A stretch of DNA of 61,370 bases from Myxococcales bacterium (GTDB lineage: Bacteria > Myxococcota_A > Polyangia > Haliangiales > Haliangiaceae): positions 1-61,370 of the forward strand of contig JAEUJX010000603.1 in the NCBI GenBank assembly GCA_016794545.1, given 5' to 3'. Shown here one piece after another: positions 9,360 to 19,932 of the stretch (positions within the stretch are counted from its first letter, which is position 1; each line of letters begins with the position of its first letter). Position numbers and translations under genes: made by a program. The notes below the pieces were generated by a model, which saw only the letters and a list, made by a program, of their open reading frames with translations, was not told the origin of the DNA and made no database searches.

Positions 9360-11258
9360 TCAGGCGACGCGAGCCGCGATCTTCTCGGCGGCCCGGGTCG
9401 CGAGCGCCATGATCGTGACCTGCGGGTTGACCCCGAGCGATGACGGGACCGCGGCGCCGTCGACGACGTAGAGTCCGGGCGTGTCGTGGACCTGGTGGTC
9501 GGGATCGACCACGGACGTCGCCGGATCGCGCCCCATCCGCGCGGTGCCGAGCGGGTGGTAGGCCGAGAGGTCGAGGTCCCACGCCTTCACGTTCGCGCGG
9601 CGCAGGCGCTGGAGGTCCGCCTCGCCGCGCAGGATCTCGAAGCCGTTGATCGCCGTGTGCACGGTGTGCGCGCCGGCCGCGAAGAACACCTGCGCGAGCA
9701 CGTCCATGCCGCGCTTGATGTGCGCGACGTCCTGATCGGTCAGCGAGTAGTAGATCATCGGCTGGCCGCGCAGCTCGCCGACGCGGCCGCGCGAGGTGTC
9801 CTCGACCATGAAGCCGAACGACGCGACGTGATCGAAGCCCTCGGCGAGCCGGATCAGCTCGGGCCCGATGTGCTGCGTGGCGCTCATCGTGAGCTCGAGC
9901 GGGACCATCGCGCCCTCGAACAGGATGCCCTCGTCGTGCAACTCCTCGATCGAGTAGCCCTGCGGGATGCCCGACCACGGCAACACCTGCTCGGAGAACT
10001 CGGCGAGCGCGCCGGCCGCGGGGTGGATCGACAGGTTCTTGCCGAGCTGGCCCGACTGACCACCGAGCCCCTGCGCGCCGAGGAGCAGCGGCGTCATGAT
10101 CGCGCCGCACGCGACGACGACCGCCTTCGCGCGGATCGTCAGCGTGTGCCGCTCGCGCGTGGTCGCGACGACGCCGACTGCGCGGCCGCCCTCGACGATG
10201 ATCCGGTTGACGCGCGCGCCGGCGAACAGCTCGGCGCCGGCCTTGAGCGCGAGCGGGACGTAGCTGACGTTGGTGGAGCGCTTCGCGTCCGTCGGGCACC
10301 CGAAGCAGCACACGCCCTGGCCGTCGCACTCGGGCGCGTTGCGCCGCAGCGGCCCGTGCTTCTTGAAGCCGAGCGCGTTGCAGCCGCGCTCGATCACGCG
10401 GCCGTTGCCGCCGAGCAGCGAGCGCTTCGCCGGCGCGATCCCGAGCACGTCCTCGACGCGCTCGAAGTAGCTCCCGAGCTTGTCGGGCGCGAGCTCCTCG
10501 AGCCCGTACTGCTCGCGCCAGCGCGCGAGCACGCGGTCCGGCGTGCGATAGCACGTGCCCGAGTTCACCGTCGTCGAGCCGCCGACGGTCTGGCCGAGCG
10601 GGATCGGGATGCCGGTGTTGCCGATCGAGAACGTCGCGCCCTGCCGCCGGTACAGCTTCCGCTGCATCGCGAACGCGCGGCCGTTGAAGTCGGTGCGGTC
10701 GAAGTACGTCCCCTCCTCGACGAACGCCACCGCGAGCCCGGCCTCGGCGAGCTCGCGCCCGACCACGGCACCGCCCGCGCCGGTGCCGACCACCACGACA
10801 TCGACCTCGATCGCGAGGTCCCCGTCGAGGCGCGCGTGCACGCGGTCGCGCAGGTACGCGGGCTTCGCTTCTCCCTTCACCTTGGCCGTCTCGTAGACGC
10901 AGCCGAGCTTCTGGTAGAGCGCGGGGTCGTCGAAGTGCGCCATCTTGAGCGGCGCGACCAGCGAGCGGAGCATGAGGCGCCGGATCGGATCGCCCGTGCG
11001 CCAGCCCTCGAGCAGCGCGAGCCGCTTGTGCGGCGACAGCGAGGCGAACCGCTTCGCGTTCCGGACGAACGACGCCGCGTCGAGTGCCGCGAGCACGCCG
11101 CCGGCGCCCATCGCGAGCGCGTCCGGCATGTCATCGAGGAACGAGGCGATCCGTGCCGCGGTCTTCTCGCCCCCGGCGGGGAGGTACTTGCCCGCGGGCA
11201 GTACGGTCTCCGCCAGTGCGGTCAGGGTCCGGTGCTGCGAGGACGAGAGCTGCGCCAC
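9360..11258 (-). CDS. GMC-family FAD oxidoreductase
   Basis: 632 aa with a GTG start. Residues about 1-130 resemble the gluconate 2-dehydrogenase subunit 3-like region that precedes some bacterial GMC enzymes (RTLTALAETVLPAGKY). The FAD fold starts near residue 152 (VVVVGTGAGGAVVGRELAEAG). GMC signatures follow: GGSTTVNSGTCYRTP, then the C-terminal HPLGTARMG and GLYVVDGAAVPSSLGVNPQVTIMALA, which carries the catalytic His region. A cysteine cluster CDGQGVCCFGCPTDAK lies near residue 315, as in long-chain alcohol and cholesterol-type oxidases. It likely oxidises an alcohol or sterol, passing electrons to O2 or a carrier. No Tat or Sec signal is evident. Confidence 0.93.
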   Translation of the reverse strand: MAQLSSSQHRTLTALAETVLPAGKYLPAGGEKTAARIASFLDDMPDALAMGAGGVLAALDAASFVRNAKRFASLSPHKRLALLEGWRTGDPIRRLMLRSLVAPLKMAHFDDPALYQKLGCVYETAKVKGEAKPAYLRDRVHARLDGDLAIEVDVVVVGTGAGGAVVGRELAEAGLAVAFVEEGTYFDRTDFNGRAFAMQRKLYRRQGATFSIGNTGIPIPLGQTVGGSTTVNSGTCYRTPDRVLARWREQYGLEELAPDKLGSYFERVEDVLGIAPAKRSLLGGNGRVIERGCNALGFKKHGPLRRNAPECDGQGVCCFGCPTDAKRSTNVSYVPLALKAGAELFAGARVNRIIVEGGRAVGVVATTRERHTLTIRAKAVVVACGAIMTPLLLGAQGLGGQSGQLGKNLSIHPAAGALAEFSEQVLPWSGIPQGYSIEELHDEGILFEGAMVPLELTMSATQHIGPELIRLAEGFDHVASFGFMVEDTSRGRVGELRGQPMIYYSLTDQDVAHIKRGMDVLAQVFFAAGAHTVHTAINGFEILRGEADLQRLRRANVKAWDLDLSAYHPLGTARMGRDPATSVVDPDHQVHDTPGLYVVDGAAVPSSLGVNPQVTIMALATRAAEKIAARVA

Positions 11259-11315
11259 GGATCCGTCTTATCCGATCGCTGGTCCGACCACCAGACCTAT
11301 CTCGGTGCGCCTTGC

Positions 11316-13253
11316 TTATCGGGCATAGGTGGCGTCCAGGAGGCCGTAGGTGGCCTCGAGCGACGCGCCGAAGAAGATCTCCCCGGCGTCCTCCGCGATC
11401 GTCGCCGCGACTCGCAATCCGGATGCACTGCTCATCCAGTAGGTGAAGCCGGCTTCGCCCTGGATCCGCAGCGCCGTCGGATCGCTCATCTGGCCCATCG
11501 GAGCGCCGTCCTTCGAGAGCATCACGGTCGCCGCGACGTCGAGCGCGCCGATCGGATCGCCATGCTCGCCGTACGCGAAGCGGCGCAGCCGGCCCGTCGC
11601 GCCGAGCGCCCAGGGCGACGGCTGCGTGTCGGGCGCGAGCAAGCGCATCCGCGCGAACGCGGTGCCGCTCGCCTCGGCCTTGTCCTCGGCGAGCTGCTTG
11701 CCGTAGCCGGCGCTGACGATCACCTGCTCGATGCGCCCCTCCTGGGCCGGGTTCGGGACGTCCATCGTCATCGAGTCGGTCGGGCGGATCAGGTAGCCCT
11801 CGCTGATCAGGAGCTGGACGTCGAGGCCCTCGGGCCGGAGGAACAGCTGCGAGTCGCGCAGGACGGCAAGCAGCTCGTACGCGAGACCGGCGTCGGGCTC
11901 GCCGAGGAGGATGCCGGCCTCGCGCAGGATCGCGACCGTCGCGACGAGCGCGCGGTAGTTGCCGCGCTCGCCGCGCAGCGCCCACCACGCCATCTGGAGG
12001 CGCTTCGACGTCGCGGCGTCGATCTGCTTGCCGAGCGCGCGGTTGGCATCGAGGGTCCGCGCGAGCCGGCGCACGCGGATCGCCGCGCCGACGTCGAGGA
12101 CCCGGCCGTAGCCGCCGCCGATCGCGACCTGGATATCGGTGTGCGTGCGCGTGTCCTTGAGGTCATCGTTCGGATCGTCGTCGTCGAGATCCGCGATGTA
12201 GTTCAGCTGGAACCCGAGCGCCGCCTTGCCGATGCCGTAGACCTTGCCGCCGCCGAGGTAGAACCGCGCCTCGGCGGTTCCGTCGATCTCGAGCTGTGCG
12301 CCGCGGGTCGATGCGCGGCCCTCGGGGTTCACGAGCCCGGTGACGAGGTGCGCGCCGGCGTCGTAGCCCCACGCCATCGCCTCGCGCTCGATCCGGTGCG
12401 ACCACCGGCCGGCGACGTCCGCCGAGAAGCTCGGCCGCTTGCGGACCGTGTCGTACGCGAGGCTCGCGCTGCCAGCCGCGAACGTCAGCCGGTCGTACGC
12501 CGCGATCGTGTCGTCGGGCAGGGCCGGGCCGGCCGGGATGCCCTCCGTCGACGAACCGCCGCCGAGCAGCGTCCCGCCGCCGGTCGTGCCGCCGGTGCCG
12601 CCCTCGCCACCGCGCCCCTCGAGCCCGCTGCCGCCAGGGTCAGACGACCCTCCGCCGTCGCCGCCGCCCGTCGTCACCGCGCCACCGCCGGTGGTCGCGC
12701 CACCGGTCGTGGTGCCGCCGCCGGTCGTGGTGCCGCCGCCGGTCGTGGTGCCGCCGCCGGTGGTCGCGCCGCCGGTCGAGGTGCCGCCGCCGGTGGTGGT
12801 GCCGCCGCCGGTCGAGGTGCCGCCGCCGGTCGGCGTGCCGCCGCCGGTCGGCGTGACGACCACCTTCGCGTCGGCGCCGAGCTTCGCGAGCGCCTTCTTC
12901 GCGAGGTCGCGCGTGGCCTTGTCGCGCGACATGTCGTTCGCGGCCTTCTGGAGCGCCGGCACGGCGCTCTGATCGCCCAGGTTGCCGAGGCCCTCGATCG
13001 CGATCTCGCCGATGATGTCGAAGGTCTCGGTCTCGACGAGCTTGATCAGCACCGGCACGGCGCGCTTGTCCTTGCTCTGCGCGAGCTTCCGCGCCGCGTC
13101 GCGCCGCTTCTCCTTCCAGGTCGACCGGTCCATGTCGCCCGGCTGGGTCTCGATGAGCTTCTGCAGCGCCGGAACGTCGGCGGGCTGCGCGTGAACGACT
13201 CCGGGAGCCGCGGCGACGATCGCCGCGACCGGGAACAACCAGGTGCGCATCAC
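11316..13253 (-). CDS. Secreted HEAT-repeat / Gly-Thr-rich linker / beta-barrel fusion
   Basis: 645 aa from the GTG at 13253 (644 from the ATG at 13250; both overlap the preceding stop, GTGATG). A signal peptide (LFPVAAIVAAAPGVVHA) is followed by HEAT-like repeats at about residues 25-130 (RAVPVLIKLVETETFDIIGEIAIEGLGNLGD). A long low-complexity linker of PTGGG/TTGGG units spans about 132-245. The last 400 residues have many amphipathic strands and look like an outer-membrane barrel or beta-rich domain (ASLAYDTVRKRPSFSADVAG, GEAGFTYWMSSASGLRVAATI). Function is unknown; the HEAT part could be a periplasmic docking domain. It is coupled to the small lipoprotein gene upstream. Confidence 0.82.
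   Translation of the reverse strand: MMRTWLFPVAAIVAAAPGVVHAQPADVPALQKLIETQPGDMDRSTWKEKRRDAARKLAQSKDKRAVPVLIKLVETETFDIIGEIAIEGLGNLGDQSAVPALQKAANDMSRDKATRDLAKKALAKLGADAKVVVTPTGGGTPTGGGTSTGGGTTTGGGTSTGGATTGGGTTTGGGTTTGGGTTTGGATTGGGAVTTGGGDGGGSSDPGGSGLEGRGGEGGTGGTTGGGTLLGGGSSTEGIPAGPALPDDTIAAYDRLTFAAGSASLAYDTVRKRPSFSADVAGRWSHRIEREAMAWGYDAGAHLVTGLVNPEGRASTRGAQLEIDGTAEARFYLGGGKVYGIGKAALGFQLNYIADLDDDDPNDDLKDTRTHTDIQVAIGGGYGRVLDVGAAIRVRRLARTLDANRALGKQIDAATSKRLQMAWWALRGERGNYRALVATVAILREAGILLGEPDAGLAYELLAVLRDSQLFLRPEGLDVQLLISEGYLIRPTDSMTMDVPNPAQEGRIEQVIVSAGYGKQLAEDKAEASGTAFARMRLLAPDTQPSPWALGATGRLRRFAYGEHGDPIGALDVAATVMLSKDGAPMGQMSDPTALRIQGEAGFTYWMSSASGLRVAATIAEDAGEIFFGASLEATYGLLDATYAR
12674..12856 (-). 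repeat. Tandem 18-bp coding repeat (Thr/Gly/Gly/Gly linker)
   Basis: Imperfect 18-base units (on the plus strand, variants of GTGCCGCCGCCGGTCGTG) repeat about ten times in phase with the gene, encoding TGGGTT-type units. Copy number may vary between strains through slippage without shifting the frame. Confidence 0.85.
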
Positions 13254-13633
13254 CGATCTCCGAGCACCAGGCAGTAGTTCTGGTCGGTGTTCGGGTTATC
13301 GGGGGAGCCGTCCATCCGCAGCTGGTCGCAGCTCGACGCCGCGATGCAGTTGATCACGAGCGTGCGGCGGTCCCGCGTGAGCGAGTCGAGCCCGTCGACG
13401 CAGCGGTCCCAATCGAACCGGAACTGGTTCATCTCGCCGGCGTTGATCGCGATCGCGCCGCAGTCGACCATGCGCCAGCACGCGCCTTCCGACGTGCGCT
13501 GGGCATCGGGGCAGTCGAGCAGCTCCCCGCCGAACGCGCACTGGGCGCGCGCACCGGCGGCAACGTCATCGCCGGCGCTGCACGCGCCGGCCGCGAGCGC
13601 ACACAGGACCAGACCCGTGATCGTTCCTCTCAT
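13250..13633 (-). CDS. Small Cys-rich lipoprotein
   Basis: 127 aa. It has a signal with lipobox-like AGAC (ITGLVLCALAAGACSAGDD). The mature part carries about eight cysteines in spaced pairs (QCAFGGELLDCPD, CWRMVDCG, RCVDG, NCIAASSCDQL, YCLVLG). These probably form disulfides in a compact periplasmic or surface domain. Its stop overlaps the start of the HEAT/barrel gene, so the two probably form one unit transcribed on the minus strand. The family is not recognised. Confidence 0.78.
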   Translation of the reverse strand: MRGTITGLVLCALAAGACSAGDDVAAGARAQCAFGGELLDCPDAQRTSEGACWRMVDCGAIAINAGEMNQFRFDWDRCVDGLDSLTRDRRTLVINCIAASSCDQLRMDGSPDNPNTDQNYCLVLGDR

Positions 13634-13663
13634 CGGGACCGATCATAACGGGAAGCCGGAGGG

Positions 13664-15817
<2,154 letters not shown>

Positions 15818-15882
15818 GACTAGCCGGGCTTATCATGCGATCGCCGGATTTGTCATGGCGTGACGCGGATTTGCTCGCGTTC

Positions 15883-15888
15883 TATAGT
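15883..15888 (+). promoter_or_regulatory. Candidate -10 element (TATAGT) for the metallophosphoesterase gene
   Basis: TATAGT in an AT-richer patch 13 bases before the GTG at 15902. No good -35 at the right distance (TGACGC at 15861-15866 would give a 16-base spacer). The leader would be very short. Confidence 0.35.
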
Positions 15889-15901
15889 GTGAAGAGACGT
15901 C

Positions 15902-17380
15902 GTGGTAAGCTCCCTCGCCAATATCCTGGTCGTCAGCGACCTGCACTTCGGTGAGGAGCTGCTCCCCGGCGCCTCGATCGAGCGCCGGCACGCCGTGGAT
16001 CTGGGGGCGAAGGCGTTCCGCGAGTTTCTCCGCTATCACACGGTCCGCCGGCGGGACGGGCGTCCGTGGCGGCTCGTGATCGCGGGCGACATGTTCGACT
16101 TCATGAGCGTGTTCGTGCCGTCGCTCCCCGAGCGCCCGGCCAAGACCGCCGACGAGCGCCGGTTCGGCCTGTCGCGCGGCATCGCCTCCGGCGTCGAGCG
16201 CCTGCGGCTGATCTGCGAGATCCACCGGCCGCTGCTCGCCGATCTGGGCCGGTTCGCCGCCGCCGGCCATCACGTCGACATCATCGTCGGCAACCACGAC
16301 ATCGAGCTGCTGGCTCCCGAGGTCGCCGAGGAGCTCAAGCGCCAGATCCAGATCGCCTCCGCCGACCTCCCGGGCGCGGCCGCGGCGCTGACCCGGATCG
16401 AGGTCGTCCCGTGGTTCGTCTACATCCCCGGTGTCGCGTGGATCGAGCACGGCCACGTCTACGACGAGGGCTGCTCGTTCGAGTTCAACCTCGCGCCGAT
16501 GGATCCCAAGGACGGCTGGCTCGTCTACAACGCCGACTACGCGGCCGTGCGCTACCTCGGAAGCGCGGTCCCGGATCTCGATCCACACGGCATCGAGGAG
16601 TGGGGCTTCTGGGGCTACATGCGCTACGCGATGGGGCAGGGCCTCTCGCACATGGGCAAGCTGTGGCTCGCCTACGCGCGCTTCGTGAAGGCGCTGTTCT
16701 CCGCGCGCGCGCTCCACCAGTCCTTCAAGCGCCGCGATCGCCGCCGGCGCGAGCATCGCACGCGACTCGGCCAGGTCGCCGCGAACGGCGGCATCACGGT
16801 CGAGACCGCCTCCGCGATCGATCGCCTCGCGCGCACGCCGCTCACCGTCTCGTGGCGCCGCCTCGGCCGCATGCTCATGCTCGATCGGTTCGGCCTCGGG
16901 ATCGGCCTCGTCGTCACGATCATCCTGCTGTTCATCCTGCTCCCCGTCCTCTGGGCGCTCGTCGGCTCCGCGCTCTCCGTCCTCGCCGCCGCCGGCATCA
17001 CGCGCTGGCTCGGCCGCCACATGGTGACCTCGCAGCTCCCGATGCGCGCCGTCCCGCAGCGCATCCGCAAGCTCGTCGATGCACCCGTCGTCGTGTTCGG
17101 TCACACGCACGACCCGCGGTGGCAGCGCCTGCGCTCCGGTGGCGTCTACGTCAACTCCGGCACGTGGCTCCCCGCGACGCGGCCCGGCATCCGCCGCTGC
17201 TTCACGCACGCGTTCATCTCGCCGTCCCCGTCCGGCGGCACGCCGCACGTCGAGCTCCGCCAGTGGCGCGAGGGGACCTCCCAGATCTTCGACGCGGGCG
17301 CGAACATCGGCGCGGGCGTCACGACGATTCCGGGCTTCGCGTGGGACCAGACCGATCCCGGAGGCGCCGGCGCGAGGTAG
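15902..17380 (+). CDS. Membrane-associated calcineurin-like metallophosphoesterase
   Basis: 492 aa with a GTG start. The metal-binding motifs are in order: VVSDLHFGE (about residue 12), AGDMFDF (about 61), VGNHDIE (about 130) and VFGHTHDPRW (about 400). One or two membrane helices lie near residues 335-375 (GIGLVVTIILLFILLPVLWALVGSALSVLAAAGI) between the GNHD and GHTH motifs. The basic patch RRDRRRREHRTR precedes them. The large insertion with membrane helices is unlike compact LpxH. It should hydrolyse a phosphoester or pyrophosphate near the inner membrane; the substrate is unknown. The C-terminus is a Gly/Ala-rich tail. It is convergent with the gene at 17417. Confidence 0.88.
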   Translation: MVSSLANILVVSDLHFGEELLPGASIERRHAVDLGAKAFREFLRYHTVRRRDGRPWRLVIAGDMFDFMSVFVPSLPERPAKTADERRFGLSRGIASGVERLRLICEIHRPLLADLGRFAAAGHHVDIIVGNHDIELLAPEVAEELKRQIQIASADLPGAAAALTRIEVVPWFVYIPGVAWIEHGHVYDEGCSFEFNLAPMDPKDGWLVYNADYAAVRYLGSAVPDLDPHGIEEWGFWGYMRYAMGQGLSHMGKLWLAYARFVKALFSARALHQSFKRRDRRRREHRTRLGQVAANGGITVETASAIDRLARTPLTVSWRRLGRMLMLDRFGLGIGLVVTIILLFILLPVLWALVGSALSVLAAAGITRWLGRHMVTSQLPMRAVPQRIRKLVDAPVVVFGHTHDPRWQRLRSGGVYVNSGTWLPATRPGIRRCFTHAFISPSPSGGTPHVELRQWREGTSQIFDAGANIGAGVTTIPGFAWDQTDPGGAGAR

Positions 17381-17416
17381 CTCCCGGCGCATCGGGGGCG
17401 CGTCGACGGCTGACCG

Positions 17417-19915
17417 TCAGAGCAACTCGAACGCCGAGAACGGGAACTCGACGTCGTGCTTCCACAGCGGGATGACCTGGCGGAAGCCGCTCCAGCGGAA
17501 CAGCTCGCCTTCCCACACCGGCACGAACAGAACCTTGACCACGAACGAGACGGCGCCGGCCAGCTCGGTGAGCTGGAGGTCGACGTTCGACTTGGCCGTC
17601 GCGACGTAGTTGTCCGTCGCATCCTTCTTGACCGTCAGCGAGGCCGTGAACGGCAGCTTCGCCTCGATGAGCGTGAGATCGACCTTCACGCCCACGCTCG
17701 CGACGAAGAGCTCGACGTACGCACCGAGGAACGCATCGGCCCCGGCGAACGGCGTGACGTTGCCCGAGAGCTTCATGAACGGCTCCTTCTGGCACGGGCT
17801 CGTCGCGAACTTCGCTTCGAGCGTGTAGCCGTAGTCGAAGCCGACCCCCGCCTCGACCGTGACCGGCAGGATGCCGAGCAGAACGGTGGTGCGAACGATC
17901 GGGATGTCGAAGCTGTCGGTGTTCTCCTTGGTATAGCTGGCGAGCAGTGGGTCGCTCGGCGCCGAGCGGAAGACATCGATGCCCAGCAAGTTCACGTGCG
18001 CCTCGAACAGCGGCGCCTGATCGGCCGGGTTCGCGGCGAGGGGCTGCTCGGTGCGCGCCTTCAGGCCCACGTCGACGAGCGAGCGATCGATGCCGAACGC
18101 CGTGACGTTCGCGACGAGCGAGCCTTCGACCTGGCCGCCGATGCGGCAGACCGCGTCGAGCGTGCCGTCGTTGTCGGTGTCCGTCTTCGCGATCGGGTTG
18201 ACGGCCCACTCCGCGGAGTACTTGTACTCGGCGGCGAAGCTCGCCTTGTCGCCGAACACGGTGCCACCTCCACGGCGATCGCCGATCGACTCCGGCAGCG
18301 AGGAGTTGCGCGGCGTATCGCGGAGGGCGACCTCGATCTGCTGTTTGCGGCCCTTGAAGTACGTCTCGAACGCCGTCACGCTCGCACGGTTCGCCGGTGT
18401 CACGAAGCTCGAGAAGCTGTTGAAGTTCGGTCCGATGTACGTGAGGCAAGACTGCTTTGCTTCATCGATGTCGGAGACATGACTCGCGATCTGAGCCGCG
18501 ACATCACGGACGAACAGCGGCATCGAGAACTCGCACTTGATGTGGTTGCCCATGCAGCCAGCCTCGCCGCGCTGGTGCTCCTCGACGAGCAGCCGGGCGA
18601 TCTCGATGAAGCCCGCGTTGCAGCGGTTCGACGAGTAGCTCGCGAATGTCGTGCGGGTGTTCGCGATGGCGCTGCGCGCGTACGCGAGGCTGACGGCCGC
18701 GAGCTTGCGCAGGAGCTGTCCGGTGGGCGTGCGCGCGTAGCTCGCGTAGAGCGTGTTCGTCGAGAGATCGGCGGCGACGACCTGGTCGAGGACGGCCGAC
18801 CACTGATCGCCCACGAGCCGTGCCTGGAGCCCGAGCTCGTAGGTCGGCACCGGATCGTTCAGGCCGAACCCGGGCAGCTTGGCGGAGACATACTCGTTGA
18901 AGGTCACGTTGCCCGGATAGGAGACGGCGACGCTCGCCGTGGTGCGCTTGAAGTCGTCGACGAGGCACTCGTGGAAGCTGTCGCGCGCCCAGGTCACCGT
19001 CGAGCGCATGCGGTCGACTCGGTCGGCGATGTCGTCGCGTTCGGCGGGCGAGAGGCCCTTGATCGCGGCGGCTTCCTTCATCGAGCGCGCGAACTCCCAC
19101 GTGTCCTTCGACGGGTTGTCCGTGCGCGCGTTCGCGCGATGGATCGCCGCGCCGAAGCCCGACACCCACGCTTCGTTCGGCCACGGCAAGGACTCGGCCA
19201 TCAGCTCGAGGTCGCCGAGCACGTAGAACGGGTTCTGGTTCCTCGGGGCCGTGATCGCGCCCTTCGTGAAGCCGGTGAACGTCCCGTTCCACGTCGTGAG
19301 GTAGCGGTTGTCGTAGTCCCGCAGGTAGCCGGTTGCTGGCGACAGTGCCTTCGCATCGCCGATCGCCGGCGCGCCGTCGAGCACCACGTTGACGGCCTCG
19401 TAGAAGCGGTTCGAGACCGCGAGCTGCCCGAGCGCGTCGAGGTGGCGGTTCGCGTGGTAGTAGCGCTTGTACGCGTACTCGTTGCAGGAGTTGATGGTGG
19501 CGCCATTGGCTTCGAACGCCGGCTGCGCCGAGGCTCCTGCCGGCGTCAGGGGGAAGAGCGGCTTGAAGCGGCCGTTCCACGCGTACGCGGAGTACGTCGT
19601 CTCGCTCGTCGTCCCGGTCAACGCGGAGCGGTTGTACGCGGAGCGGCGGCCGGTGGTGACCGCGCCGGTCTCGTCGACGACAGGCGTCGGCGACTGCTTC
19701 GCCTCGGACTTGTACTGCGCGGTCTCGCTGTCCCGGATCGCCTGGCACTCCGAGTAGAACCTCCACAGCGACGTGTGACAGCGCGCGTGCGCGTCGTGGG
19801 GGTTGTTCGCGAGCGACTTCCTCGTGTAGCTCGTCGGGATGTTGGTTGCCTCGCGCTCGGCGAGGGCGGGCGCCGCGAGGGCGGCGAGCGTGAGCATCAG
19901 GACGGGTGTGCGCAT
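17417..19915 (-). CDS. Large secreted protein, probable partner of the HEAT protein upstream
   Basis: 832 aa. I placed the start at the ATG at 19915, which gives a clean signal peptide (MRTPVLMLTLAALAAPALA); the frame is open further upstream but overlaps the next gene. The N-terminal half is mostly helical (DIADRVDRMRSTVTWARDSF). The C-terminal third is beta-rich, with long amphipathic strands (GILPVTVEAGVGFDYGYTLEAKF split across strands, GAVSFVVKVLFVPVWEGEL) ending in VEFPFSAFELL. A DTDNDGTLD loop resembles a calcium site. No CxxCH is present. It lies 17 bases downstream of the HEAT gene in the same direction, so they are likely one operon. I do not recognise the family; a lipid-binding sheet is one possibility. 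Confidence 0.82.
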   Translation of the reverse strand: MRTPVLMLTLAALAAPALAEREATNIPTSYTRKSLANNPHDAHARCHTSLWRFYSECQAIRDSETAQYKSEAKQSPTPVVDETGAVTTGRRSAYNRSALTGTTSETTYSAYAWNGRFKPLFPLTPAGASAQPAFEANGATINSCNEYAYKRYYHANRHLDALGQLAVSNRFYEAVNVVLDGAPAIGDAKALSPATGYLRDYDNRYLTTWNGTFTGFTKGAITAPRNQNPFYVLGDLELMAESLPWPNEAWVSGFGAAIHRANARTDNPSKDTWEFARSMKEAAAIKGLSPAERDDIADRVDRMRSTVTWARDSFHECLVDDFKRTTASVAVSYPGNVTFNEYVSAKLPGFGLNDPVPTYELGLQARLVGDQWSAVLDQVVAADLSTNTLYASYARTPTGQLLRKLAAVSLAYARSAIANTRTTFASYSSNRCNAGFIEIARLLVEEHQRGEAGCMGNHIKCEFSMPLFVRDVAAQIASHVSDIDEAKQSCLTYIGPNFNSFSSFVTPANRASVTAFETYFKGRKQQIEVALRDTPRNSSLPESIGDRRGGGTVFGDKASFAAEYKYSAEWAVNPIAKTDTDNDGTLDAVCRIGGQVEGSLVANVTAFGIDRSLVDVGLKARTEQPLAANPADQAPLFEAHVNLLGIDVFRSAPSDPLLASYTKENTDSFDIPIVRTTVLLGILPVTVEAGVGFDYGYTLEAKFATSPCQKEPFMKLSGNVTPFAGADAFLGAYVELFVASVGVKVDLTLIEAKLPFTASLTVKKDATDNYVATAKSNVDLQLTELAGAVSFVVKVLFVPVWEGELFRWSGFRQVIPLWKHDVEFPFSAFELL

Positions 19916-19932
19916 CTGAGGTCTCCTGGGCG

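Noticed and set aside
11280-11290. 11-base palindrome TGGTCCGACCA between the barrel-fusion and GMC genes
   Set aside because: Arms of five bases only; too short in GC-rich DNA to call an operator or terminator.
9486-13277. 1263-aa plus-strand frame
   Set aside because: It lies antisense to the GMC oxidoreductase and HEAT/barrel genes, is Arg/Ala/Glu/Val-rich without motifs, and is an expected GC-rich shadow.
17405-17418. Hairpin GACGG-CTGA-CCGTC in the convergent gap after the phosphoesterase gene
   Set aside because: 5-bp stem with no T-run; overlaps the stop of the opposite gene, so not called a terminator.
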